DNA of 64,000 nt from Streptomyces nymphaeiformis (GTDB lineage Bacteria; Actinomycetota; Actinomycetes; Streptomycetales; Streptomycetaceae): contig NZ_JACHJY010000005.1 of NCBI RefSeq assembly GCF_014203895.1, forward strand, positions 434,001 through 498,000, written 5' to 3'. Every line of letters begins with the position of its first letter. Position 1 is the stretch's first letter. Below are positions 40,724 to 48,534 of this stretch, in pieces. The notes beneath the pieces were generated by a model that saw only the letters and a program-made list of their open reading frames with translations, ran no database searches and was not told the origin of the DNA. A program made the position numbers and the translations under genes.

Positions 40724-42082
40724 ATGACCGCACCCCCGCCCGGCATCCGCGTCCCGAAGCGGCGCGGCGTGGAGCTGTCGCTCCTGATCGGCGCGGTCCT
40801 GATCTCCGTCCTCGGGTACGCGGAGGTGGGCCTCGCCCGCAGCGGCGCGGTGCCGCCCGACGCCGCCCGCTACGGGGCCGGGCTCGGGCTGCTCGCGCTC
40901 GTCGCCCACCTCGCGGTCCGCTTCCGCGCCCCGTACGCCGATCCCCTGCTGCTGCCGATCGCGGTCCTGCTCAACGGCCTCGGTCTGGTGCTGATCTACC
41001 GCCTCGACCTGGAGACGCCGAAGGACCAGGCGGCGACGACGCAGCTGGTCTGGTCGACGCTCGGGGTGGCGCTGTTCATCGTGGCCGTCCTGCTGCTCCG
41101 CGACCACCGGACACTCCAGGGGTACGCGTACGTGTCGGTGGCCGCCGCGCTCGCCCTGATGATCCTGCCGATCTTCTTCCCCGCGGTGAACGGCGCCAAG
41201 ATCTGGATCCGGATCGGCGGGTTCTCGTTCCAGCCTGGCGAGTTCGCCAAGATCCTGCTCGCGGTGTTCTTCGCCGCGTACCTCGCCGCCAACCGCAACG
41301 CGCTCGCGTACACCGGCCGCCGGATCTGGAAGTTCCAGTTCCCGACGGGCCGGGTCCTCGGGCCGATCGTGGCGATCTGGCTGCTCAGCGTCGGCGTCCT
41401 CGTCCTGGAACGGGACCTGGGTACCTCGCTTCTCTTCTTCGGACTCTTCGTGATCATGCTGTACGTGGCGACCGGCCGGACCGGCTGGATCGCGGTCGGC
41501 CTCGTCCTGGCCTCCGCCGGCGCGTTCCTCGTCGGCTCGCTCGAACCGCACGTCCACACCAGGGTCCAGGACTGGCTGGACCCCTTCGCGTCGATCCGCG
41601 CGGGGGACGGGCCCGGGCAGCTCGCCCAGTCGCTCTTCGCCTTCGCCGCCGGCGGGATCCTCGGTACCGGGCTCGGTCTCGGCCATTCCGTCCTCATCGG
41701 CTTCGCCACCAAGTCCGACTTCATCCTGGCGACGGCCGGCGAGGAGCTCGGGCTCGTCGGCCTCACCGCGCTCTTCCTGCTGTACGCGCTGCTCGTCGCC
41801 CGCGGCTACCGCGCCGGCCTCTCGCTGCGCGACCCCTTCGGGCGGCTGCTCGCGATCGGCCTCGCCTCGATCGTGGCGCTCCAGGTCTTCGTGATCGCGG
41901 GCGGGGTGATGGGGCTGATCCCGCTGACCGGCATGGCGATGCCGTTCCTGGCGCAGGGAGGTTCGTCCGTGGTGACCAACTGGGTGATCGTCGCGCTCCT
42001 CATCCGGGTCAGCGACTCGGCCCGCGCGCCGCAGCCGGACGGCGCGGACACCGGGGAGCTGGCGAAGGCGGGTCCCCGGTGA
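40724..42082 (+). CDS. SEDS-family peptidoglycan glycosyltransferase (FtsW/RodA/Sfr type)
   Basis: This 452-aa polytopic protein has about ten membrane helices. SEDS motifs are visible: WIRIGGFSFQPGEFAKI, VLERDLGTSLLFF (with the conserved Asp), GTGLGLGHS and DFILATAGEELGLVG. SEDS proteins polymerise lipid II with a partner class B PBP. The next gene is that partner, overlapping by 4 bases (GTGA). The context resembles S. coelicolor sfr-PBP3, part of the spore-wall synthesis complex, but the orthology is from memory. Confidence 0.92.
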   Translation: MTAPPPGIRVPKRRGVELSLLIGAVLISVLGYAEVGLARSGAVPPDAARYGAGLGLLALVAHLAVRFRAPYADPLLLPIAVLLNGLGLVLIYRLDLETPKDQAATTQLVWSTLGVALFIVAVLLLRDHRTLQGYAYVSVAAALALMILPIFFPAVNGAKIWIRIGGFSFQPGEFAKILLAVFFAAYLAANRNALAYTGRRIWKFQFPTGRVLGPIVAIWLLSVGVLVLERDLGTSLLFFGLFVIMLYVATGRTGWIAVGLVLASAGAFLVGSLEPHVHTRVQDWLDPFASIRAGDGPGQLAQSLFAFAAGGILGTGLGLGHSVLIGFATKSDFILATAGEELGLVGLTALFLLYALLVARGYRAGLSLRDPFGRLLAIGLASIVALQVFVIAGGVMGLIPLTGMAMPFLAQGGSSVVTNWVIVALLIRVSDSARAPQPDGADTGELAKAGPR

Positions 42083-43557
42083 TCCGCTACATCCGGAGGG
42101 CCGCCGCCCTCTGCCTCGTCCTCCTGGTGGCGCTGCTCGTCAACGCCGCCCGCGTGATGGTCTTCCAGGCCGACTCCCTCGACGACAACCCGGCCAACCG
42201 GCGGATCGCGATCGACCGGTACGCGCATCCGCGCGGCGGGATCGTCGTCGACGGGAAGCCCGTGACCGGCTCCCGGGACAGCGGGCAGCAGCTGCGCTGG
42301 GAACGGACGTACAAGCAGGGCCCGTTGTACGCGCCGGTGACCGGCTACTCCTCCCAGACGTACGGCACGACGCTCGTCGAGCACGCCGAGGACGACGTCC
42401 TCGCGGGCACCGACCCGATGCTCGCGCCCCTGCCCTTCTGGAACGACCTCACCCGCGGCCGGCAGCCCGGCGGCGACGTCGTGACGACGATCCGCGCCCC
42501 GATGCAGGAGGCCGCGTTCCGGGGGCTCGACGGGAAGCGGGGCGCGGTCGTGGCGGTCGAGCCGTACAGCGGCCGCATCCTCGCGCTGGTCAGCTCGCCC
42601 TCGTACGACCCGGGGGTCCTGTCCGGGACGGGCCAGGCGGTCAAGGACGCCTGGCGGCGCCTCAACACCTCGCCGAACCAGCCGATGCTGAACCGGGCGC
42701 TGCGGCAGACGTATCCGCCGGGCTCCACCTTCAAGATCGTGACGGCCGCGGCGGCCCTGGACGCGGGGGTGGTGCGGGACCCGGACGCGGCGACGGACAC
42801 CCCGGACCCGTTCGTGCTGCCCGGCACCCGGCAGGTCCTGCCGAACGAGGCGACGGGCTGCGGCGACGCGTCCCTCGCGTCCGCGATCCAGTGGTCCTGC
42901 AACACGGTGATGGCCGGACTCGGGGTGAAGGTGGGTCTTACGGGGATGGTCGACGCGGCGGAACGGTTCGGCTTCAACGACACGGGGCTCCGGGTGCCGT
43001 CCTGGGTGGCGAAGTCCAACTTCGACCGGGAGATGAGCCCGGACCAGCTGGCGCTCTCGTCGATCGGGCAGTTCGACACGACGGCGACCCCGCTCCAGAT
43101 GGCGATGGTGGCGGCGGCCGTCGCCAACAACGGGGAGATCGCCCAGCCGTACCTCGTCGACCGCACCACGACCTCCGGCGGCACGATCGTGGACCGCACG
43201 GCCCGCCACAGCTACCGGCAGGCGATGAACCCCGCGACCGCGATGCAGCTCCAGCGGCTGATGGTGCGGGCCGTGGAGGAGGGCACGGGCACGAACGCGA
43301 TGATCCCCGGGGCCCGGGTCGGCGGCAAGACAGGCACCGCGCAGCACGGCTTCGGCAACACGGGCACCCCGTACGCCTGGTTCATCGCCTGGGCGCAGGC
43401 GGACGACGCGGCCCAGCCCGCGGTGGCGGTGGCGGTCGTCGTCGAGGACGCGGAGGCCTCCCGTACGGACATCAGCGGGGGCGGCAGCGCGGCGCCGATC
43501 GCGAAGGCGGTGATGGAGGAGGCGCTGAGGCTGGAGGCGGAGGCGCGGAAGCCGTAG
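42079..43557 (+). CDS. Class B penicillin-binding protein (transpeptidase), SEDS partner
   Basis: 492 aa. One N-terminal membrane helix (about 8-25) is followed by a short dimerisation region and a transpeptidase domain with S216-TFK (YPPGSTFKIV), SCN at 273-275 and KTG at 417-419 (GGKTGTAQ). It cross-links peptidoglycan outside the membrane, paired with the SEDS glycosyltransferase. The GTG start overlaps the SEDS stop. The stop codon lies in the first unit of a downstream tandem repeat. Confidence 0.94.
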   Translation: MIRYIRRAAALCLVLLVALLVNAARVMVFQADSLDDNPANRRIAIDRYAHPRGGIVVDGKPVTGSRDSGQQLRWERTYKQGPLYAPVTGYSSQTYGTTLVEHAEDDVLAGTDPMLAPLPFWNDLTRGRQPGGDVVTTIRAPMQEAAFRGLDGKRGAVVAVEPYSGRILALVSSPSYDPGVLSGTGQAVKDAWRRLNTSPNQPMLNRALRQTYPPGSTFKIVTAAAALDAGVVRDPDAATDTPDPFVLPGTRQVLPNEATGCGDASLASAIQWSCNTVMAGLGVKVGLTGMVDAAERFGFNDTGLRVPSWVAKSNFDREMSPDQLALSSIGQFDTTATPLQMAMVAAAVANNGEIAQPYLVDRTTTSGGTIVDRTARHSYRQAMNPATAMQLQRLMVRAVEEGTGTNAMIPGARVGGKTGTAQHGFGNTGTPYAWFIAWAQADDAAQPAVAVAVVVEDAEASRTDISGGGSAAPIAKAVMEEALRLEAEARKP

Positions 43558-43720
43558 CCGGGGGCTGGATCGTGGATCCAATACCCCGTAGCCGGGAGGC
43601 TGGATCCTGGATCGTGGATCCAATACCCCGTAGCCGAAAGGCTGGATCCAAGATCCTGGATCGCGGATTCAATATCCCGTAGCCAGGAGGTTGGATCCTG
43701 GACCGTGGATCCAATATCCC
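43554..43720. repeat. Four imperfect 34-49-bp repeats at the pbp 3' end
   Basis: Units beginning GTAGCC at 43554, 43588, 43630 and 43679 contain CTGGATC, GTGGATCCAATA and CCC blocks, with internal TGGATCC/GGATCCA dyads. The first unit includes the PBP stop codon. They fill the convergent gap before the next gene and may act as a terminator for both. Confidence 0.85.
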
Positions 43721-43737
43721 GCCCCCCTCCGCATGCG

Positions 43738-44613
43738 TCAGCCGATCGGCTTGCGGATCTCCGCGCGGATCTTGACCGTGGTCTCGGCGAGCTCGGCCAG
43801 GTCGATGTCCTTCGGGTCGGCGGTGGCCGACTCGGCGGTGACGAGGGCGATCGCGGCCGCGGTGTTGTCGTCGCCCCAGGCGCACATGGGGAGCGTGGTC
43901 GTACCGAGCGCGCTCTTCGACGTGGTGACCTGGCAGCTGACGGTCACTCCGGATCCGGCGGGCGTGAAGTTCCTGGGCCGGACGGCGAGCGTGGAGCCCT
44001 CGTCCGTGGCGGCGCCCCGGAGGATGGACGCGCGGGTGGCCCCGGGGTTCTTGATGCGGCCGTACATCCCGGAGAGGACGAGGGTGGCCTGGTTCTCTCC
44101 GCGGTACTGCCCGACCGCCGCCTGGGCGTCCTTGACGGTGAAGTCGGGGGTGTTCTCGATCTCCTTGCCCTGGGTGTCGGAGAGGTCGGAGACCAGGGTG
44201 TACCGCTCGGCGAGGAGGCTCTTGGGGACGACGAGCTTGTGCGTCGCCTCGGGGAAGGAGCCGGTGACGCCGTCGAGCCCCGCCTTGGCCGCGTAGCCGA
44301 GACCGCCGACCAGGACCAGGGATCCGACGACGATGCCGGTGATCGCCGCGGCCGACAGCTTCTTCTTCGGCGGCCCCATGGGCGGCTGCCCCCAGCCCGG
44401 CGCGCCGGGCCCCGGGTACTGCGGGGGAACCCCGTGAGGCGGAACACCGTGCGGCGGGTAGCCCTGCGGAGCCCCGAAGGCGCCGGGCTGCTGCGGGGCT
44501 CCGTACGCACCGGGCTGCCGCGGAGCCCCGTACGCGCCCGGCTGCTGCGGGGGCGGTACGGGCCCGCCGTACGGCTGGTGGGGCGGCGGGGTCGGCGATG
44601 GTGGCATGGTCAT
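43738..44613 (-). CDS. Membrane-anchored protein with Pro/Gly-rich N-terminus
   Basis: About 291 aa. A cytoplasmic Pro/Gly/Gln/Tyr-rich region with repeats (QPGAYGAP three times, GVPPHG twice) covers about 1-80. It is followed by a basic KKK, a single membrane helix (about 87-108, ITGIVVGSLVLVGGLGYAA) and an extracellular 180-residue domain with two Cys that may form a disulfide. No enzymatic motif. Common in Streptomyces as proteins of unknown function. Start taken at ATG 44613; a GTG 3 codons upstream is also possible. Confidence 0.7.
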   Translation of the reverse strand: MTMPPSPTPPPHQPYGGPVPPPQQPGAYGAPRQPGAYGAPQQPGAFGAPQGYPPHGVPPHGVPPQYPGPGAPGWGQPPMGPPKKKLSAAAITGIVVGSLVLVGGLGYAAKAGLDGVTGSFPEATHKLVVPKSLLAERYTLVSDLSDTQGKEIENTPDFTVKDAQAAVGQYRGENQATLVLSGMYGRIKNPGATRASILRGAATDEGSTLAVRPRNFTPAGSGVTVSCQVTTSKSALGTTTLPMCAWGDDNTAAAIALVTAESATADPKDIDLAELAETTVKIRAEIRKPIG

Positions 44614-44658
44614 GACGAGCACGCTACGTCACCCGTATGACAGCCCCCGTCCCTGCTC

Positions 44659-45768
44659 CTACTCCCCCGCCGACCCCTCGGCGATCGCGACCTCCACCTC
44701 CGCGGCCCGCTCCGCCTCCTCCGTCGCGAACCGTTCGCGGTCCAGCGCCTCCGCGATCTCCTCGTCCTGGGTCATCAGCAGGTCCAGGTTGGAGTCGCCG
44801 AGGTCGAAGACGCCCATGTCGAGGTAGGCCTTCTGGAGGCGCTCGCCCCAGAGTCCGATGTCCTTGACGCAGGGGACGATCCGGCTGAAGAGGAGCTTGC
44901 GGAAGAGGTGCAGGAACTCGCTCTGCTCGCTGAGTTCCTCCGCCTCCTTCTTCGGGATGCCGAAGTTCTCCAGGACCTCCACCCCGCGCAGCCGGTCGCG
45001 CATCAGGTAGCAGCCCTCGATGACGAACTCCTCGCGCTCGCGCAGTTCGGCGTCGCCGAGCTGCCGGTAGTAGTCGCGCAGGGCCATCCGGCCGAAGGCG
45101 ACGTGCCGGGCCTCGTCCTGCATCACGTACGCGAGGATCTGCTTCGGCAGCGGCTTGTCGGTGGTGTCGCGGATCATGCCGAAGGCGGCGAGGGCGAGGC
45201 CTTCGATGAGGACCTGCATGCCGAGGTAGGGCATGTCCCAGCGGGAGTCGCGCAGGGTGTCGTCGAGGAGGCCCTGGAGGTTGTCGTTGATCGGATACAG
45301 CATCCCGATCTTCTCGTGGAGGAAGCGGCCGTAGATCTCGGCGTGCCGGGCCTCGTCCATGGTCTGGGTGGCCGAGTAGAACTTGGCGTCCAGGTCGGGG
45401 ACGGACTCGACGATCCGGGCGGCGCAGACCATGGCGCCCTGCTCGCCGTGGAGGAACTGGCTGAACTGCCAGGAGGCGTAGTGCCGGCGCAGGTCGCCCT
45501 TGTCCTTCTCGGTCATCTTCGCCCAGTGGCGGGTGCCGTGGAGCGTCAGGACCTCGTCGGGGGTGCCGAGCGGGTCGTACGGGTCGACCTCGATGCCCCA
45601 GTCGATCCGGGTCGCGCCGTCCCACTGCTTGTCCTTGCCCTTCTGGTAGAGGGCGAGGAGGCGCTCGCGGCCGTCGTCGTAGTCCCAGGAGAAGCGGGCG
45701 GAACCGGCGGCGGGGACCTCCCAGACGGGTCCGGCCGGGGCGTTCACGTAGAGGTCGTGCGTCGACAC
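44659..45768 (-). CDS. Ferritin-like diiron protein (oxygenase/R2-like superfamily)
   Basis: The 369-aa protein has the four-helix diiron pattern: HGEQGAMV, DEARHAEIYG (ExxH), LIEGLALAAFG, and DEARHVAFG (the second ExxH, with the Asp-Glu start). These fit a carboxylate-bridged di-iron site as in ferritin-like oxygenases. Substrate unknown. GTG 45768 is chosen with AAGGAGTCGTCA upstream. It is divergent from a TetR gene 124 bp away, which likely regulates it. Confidence 0.78.
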   Translation of the reverse strand: MSTHDLYVNAPAGPVWEVPAAGSARFSWDYDDGRERLLALYQKGKDKQWDGATRIDWGIEVDPYDPLGTPDEVLTLHGTRHWAKMTEKDKGDLRRHYASWQFSQFLHGEQGAMVCAARIVESVPDLDAKFYSATQTMDEARHAEIYGRFLHEKIGMLYPINDNLQGLLDDTLRDSRWDMPYLGMQVLIEGLALAAFGMIRDTTDKPLPKQILAYVMQDEARHVAFGRMALRDYYRQLGDAELREREEFVIEGCYLMRDRLRGVEVLENFGIPKKEAEELSEQSEFLHLFRKLLFSRIVPCVKDIGLWGERLQKAYLDMGVFDLGDSNLDLLMTQDEEIAEALDRERFATEEAERAAEVEVAIAEGSAGE

Positions 45769-45892
45769 TGACGACTCCTTCCGTCCTTTTCCAGCAGGCT
45801 CACACGGTGGTAGACGGATCGTCAACAAGTCGCGCACAAGGCTTTGTCGCCCCGGCGTCCGAGCGTCCCGCTCCGCGGATACGCTGCGGTGC

Positions 45893-46615
45893 ATGACGAG
45901 CGCCGCCACCCCCGCGTACCGCAGGCTCAGCGTCGAGGAGCGGCGCGGGCAGCTCCTCGACACCGCCCAGGAGCTCTTCGCCCACCGGGCGCCCGAGGAC
46001 GTCTCGCTCGACGACGTCGCCGAGGCGGCCGGGGTCTCGCGGCCCCTCGTCTACCGCTACTTCCCCGGCGGCAAGCAGCAGCTGTACGAGGCGGCCCTGC
46101 GCTCCTCGGCCGACGCCCTGAACCGCTGCTTCGCCGAACCGCCGGAGGGGCCGCCCACCGAGCGGCTCGGCCGGGTGCTCGACCGCTACCTGGCCTTCGT
46201 CGACGGGCACGACACCGGGTTCAGCGCCCTGCTGCGCGGCGGCAGCGTCGCCGAGACCTCCCGGACCTCCGCGATCGTGGACGAGGTGCGGCGGGCCGCC
46301 GCCGGGCAGATCCTCGTCCACCTCGGGGTGGAGCGGCCGGGCCCCCGGCTCGGCATGCTCGTCCGGACGTGGATCGCGGCCGTCGAGGCGGCCTCGCTCA
46401 TCTGGCTCGACGAGGAGAAGCGGCCGCCGGCCCGGGAGCTGCGGGAGTGGCTCGTCGACCATCTCGTCGCCCTGCTCGCGGCGACCGCGGCGGGCGACCC
46501 GGAGACGGCGGAGGTCGTGAGGCGGCTCCTCGCGCAGGAGACCCCCGAGGGGCCGGTGGCGGCGCTCGCCCGCCGGGTGATCCCGGTGGCGGACGGGGCG
46601 GCCCACCTGCTGTGA
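45893..46615 (+). CDS. TetR-family transcriptional regulator
   Basis: 240 aa. The N-terminal HTH is clear (RRGQLLDTAQELFAHRAPED, then DDVAEAAGVSRPLVYRYFPGGKQQLYEAAL). The ligand-binding domain is helical and distinctive for this regulator. Divergent placement from the diiron-protein gene suggests local repression. The ligand cannot be inferred. Confidence 0.9.
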   Translation: MTSAATPAYRRLSVEERRGQLLDTAQELFAHRAPEDVSLDDVAEAAGVSRPLVYRYFPGGKQQLYEAALRSSADALNRCFAEPPEGPPTERLGRVLDRYLAFVDGHDTGFSALLRGGSVAETSRTSAIVDEVRRAAAGQILVHLGVERPGPRLGMLVRTWIAAVEAASLIWLDEEKRPPARELREWLVDHLVALLAATAAGDPETAEVVRRLLAQETPEGPVAALARRVIPVADGAAHLL

Positions 46616-46636
46616 GGCCCTGCGCCGGGAGAGACT

Positions 46637-46942
46637 GTGGGGGTGAAGAGCGAGAACACCCCCTTCCGCGGCGGCCCCCTCGACGGCCGGGTCCTGCCGA
46701 TCCTGCTCGGCCCGACCGGCCACCCGCCGAAGTGGTACGAGGTCCCGGTCCCGGCGCACGACGGGCGCCCGCCGACCCTGTACGCCTACCGGCGCGAGCC
46801 CTCGGGATACACGAAGCGGCTCGGGCTCCAGCGCGGCTGGGTCTACCAGTACGCCCCCGAGGGGCGGGAGCGGCGCGAGCTGAAGTGGCCGTGGTCGAAG
46901 CCGACGCCGGGGCCGGGGCCGGGGCCGGGGCCGAACGAGTGA
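46637..46942 (+). CDS. Conserved small protein of unknown function (about 100 aa)
   Basis: It starts at GTG 46637 with GGGAGAGACT upstream; a second GTG at 46643 is equally possible. The sequence (SENTPFRGGPLDGRVLPILL, then YAYRREPSGYTKRLGL) is a compact beta-rich protein with a Pro-Gly tail, widespread in Streptomyces as I recall. It has no signal peptide or catalytic motif. Confidence 0.65.
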   Translation: MGVKSENTPFRGGPLDGRVLPILLGPTGHPPKWYEVPVPAHDGRPPTLYAYRREPSGYTKRLGLQRGWVYQYAPEGRERRELKWPWSKPTPGPGPGPGPNE

Positions 46943-46985
46943 CGAGAGAAGGCACGCCCCGATTCGTACGGTAATCGCATGAAGT

Positions 46986-47021
46986 GACACGTCATCATCC
47001 CCGTGGAGGTGATGACGTGTC
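46986..47021 (+). promoter_or_regulatory. Perfect 12-bp hairpin enclosing the nlpC/P60 ribosome-binding site and start codon
   Basis: GACACGTCATCA (46986-46997) pairs exactly with TGATGACGTGTC (47010-47021). The loop TCCCCGTGGAGG contains the Shine-Dalgarno sequence. The GTG start (47017-47019) lies in the 3' arm, so folding would hide it. Confidence 0.7.
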
Positions 47022-48432
47022 GCGAAGGCTGCTGCGCACGGTCTGCACGGGGGCGCTCGCCGCGGCGACGGCCCTCACGGGAGTCCTCCCGGCGGCGGGT
47101 GCCGTCCCGGCCCCCCCGCCGGTGGACCCGCCTGCGGAGGCCCCGATCGCCTGGGGCGACCCGGCGGCGGAACCGGTGGGACCGGTGGATACGGGCACGC
47201 CGGGCGTGACGGCCGCGGATCCCGTGCCGCCCGGGGGCACGAGTACGGCACCCGGCGCGGATCCGGTCGCGCCTTCGGGTACCAGTACGGCACCCGGCGC
47301 GGATCCCGTCACCCCGGCCACCGCCTCTCCCCCCGCCACGGCCGCTCCCCCCGCGAACGGCACCGCCGAGGACGACGACGCCGCCGCCCTCCCGCCCCCC
47401 GGCGGGGACTCCGTCGGCGGGCTGCTCACCCGGCTTCGGACGCTCTACCAGCAGGCCGAGGCGGCGACCGAGAAGTACAACGCCGCCGAGGAGGCCCTGA
47501 AGCGCCAGGCCGCCGACACCAGGAAGGTCACCGCCCGACTCACCGCCGCCCGGACCGCGCTCGCGGAGGGCCGTGCGGCGGCCGGCCGGATCGCCCGGGA
47601 CCAGTACCAGGGCAGGTCCGATCCCTCCTCGTTCCCCTCGTACCTGGGGCTGCTCTTCGCCGCGGACCCCCAGTCGGCCCTGGACGAGGGTCATCTGATG
47701 GCCCGCGCGGCCCGCGACCGGGCCGGTGCCATCGCGCGGCTCACCCGGGCCGAACGGCAGGCCGGCAGCCTCGCGAGCGCCTCCCGCAAGGCGCTCGACC
47801 GGCAGCAGGGGCTCGCGGCCGCGCAGCGCACCCGGCGCGACGAGGTGCGGGCCAAGCTCCAGGAGGTCGAGAAGCTGCTCGCCGCCCTGTCGCCGGACCA
47901 GCTGTCCCGGCTCACCGCGCTCGAACGCGTCCAGACCGCCGGCGCGCAGCGCGAGCTGCTCGACTCCGGGGTCCTGGACGGCGTGCGCACCCCGTCGCGG
48001 GCGGGGGCGGAGGCCCTGCGCTTCGCGGTGGGGCAGATCGGCAAGCCGTACGAGTGGGGGGCGGAGGGCCCGGAGGCGTACGACTGCTCGGGGCTGACGC
48101 AGCAGGCGTGGGCGGCGGCCGGCCGGGAGCTGCCGAGGACCAGCCAGGAGCAGTGGGCGACCCTGCCCCGGGTGCCGCTGGCCGAGCTGCGCCCCGGGGA
48201 CCTGGTGGTCTACTTCCCGGGCGCGACCCATGTGGCGCTCTATCTGGGCGGGGGCCTGGTGGTGCAGGCCCCGCGCCCCGGCGGCAGGGTGAAGGTCTCC
48301 CCGCTCGCGGCGAACCCGGTGCTCGGGGCCGTACGGCCCGATCCGGAGGGAAAGGCGCTGAAGACGTACACCCCGCCCGTGCTTCCGGCAGGTGCGAGGG
48401 ACGGCGGGGACGAGGGCTACGACAAGAACTGA
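47017..48432 (+). CDS. Secreted NlpC/P60 peptidoglycan endopeptidase
   Basis: 471 aa. A signal peptide (about 1-29) leads to a Pro/Ala/Thr/Gly-rich linker with a repeated GTSTAPGADPV (73-97). Long coiled coils (about 138-315) come before the C-terminal NlpC/P60 domain with C357 (AYDCSGLTQQAW) and H405 (GATHVALYLG). It cleaves D-Glu-to-diamino-acid bonds in stem peptides, like RipA-type enzymes in which the coiled coil controls activity. The start codon sits in a hairpin. Confidence 0.92.
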   Translation: MSRRLLRTVCTGALAAATALTGVLPAAGAVPAPPPVDPPAEAPIAWGDPAAEPVGPVDTGTPGVTAADPVPPGGTSTAPGADPVAPSGTSTAPGADPVTPATASPPATAAPPANGTAEDDDAAALPPPGGDSVGGLLTRLRTLYQQAEAATEKYNAAEEALKRQAADTRKVTARLTAARTALAEGRAAAGRIARDQYQGRSDPSSFPSYLGLLFAADPQSALDEGHLMARAARDRAGAIARLTRAERQAGSLASASRKALDRQQGLAAAQRTRRDEVRAKLQEVEKLLAALSPDQLSRLTALERVQTAGAQRELLDSGVLDGVRTPSRAGAEALRFAVGQIGKPYEWGAEGPEAYDCSGLTQQAWAAAGRELPRTSQEQWATLPRVPLAELRPGDLVVYFPGATHVALYLGGGLVVQAPRPGGRVKVSPLAANPVLGAVRPDPEGKALKTYTPPVLPAGARDGGDEGYDKN

Positions 48433-48460
48433 ACTCCCGCTCCCTGCCCACCTCTTGCTC

Positions 48461-48477
48461 TTGCACGTAATATGCAA
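48461..48477. promoter_or_regulatory. TTGCA-N7-TGCAA palindrome upstream of the MFS gene
   Basis: TTGCA (48461-48465), CGTAATA, TGCAA (48473-48477), 57 bp before the MFS start. The 11 bases TATGCAACAAG here recur at 33869-33879 upstream of the M4 protease. Confidence 0.45.
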
Positions 48478-48534
48478 CAAGCTTGACGGGTCCTTACAGA
48501 CTTCTGACCGCCTGTCCCGGAGCGGAGCCCCGTC

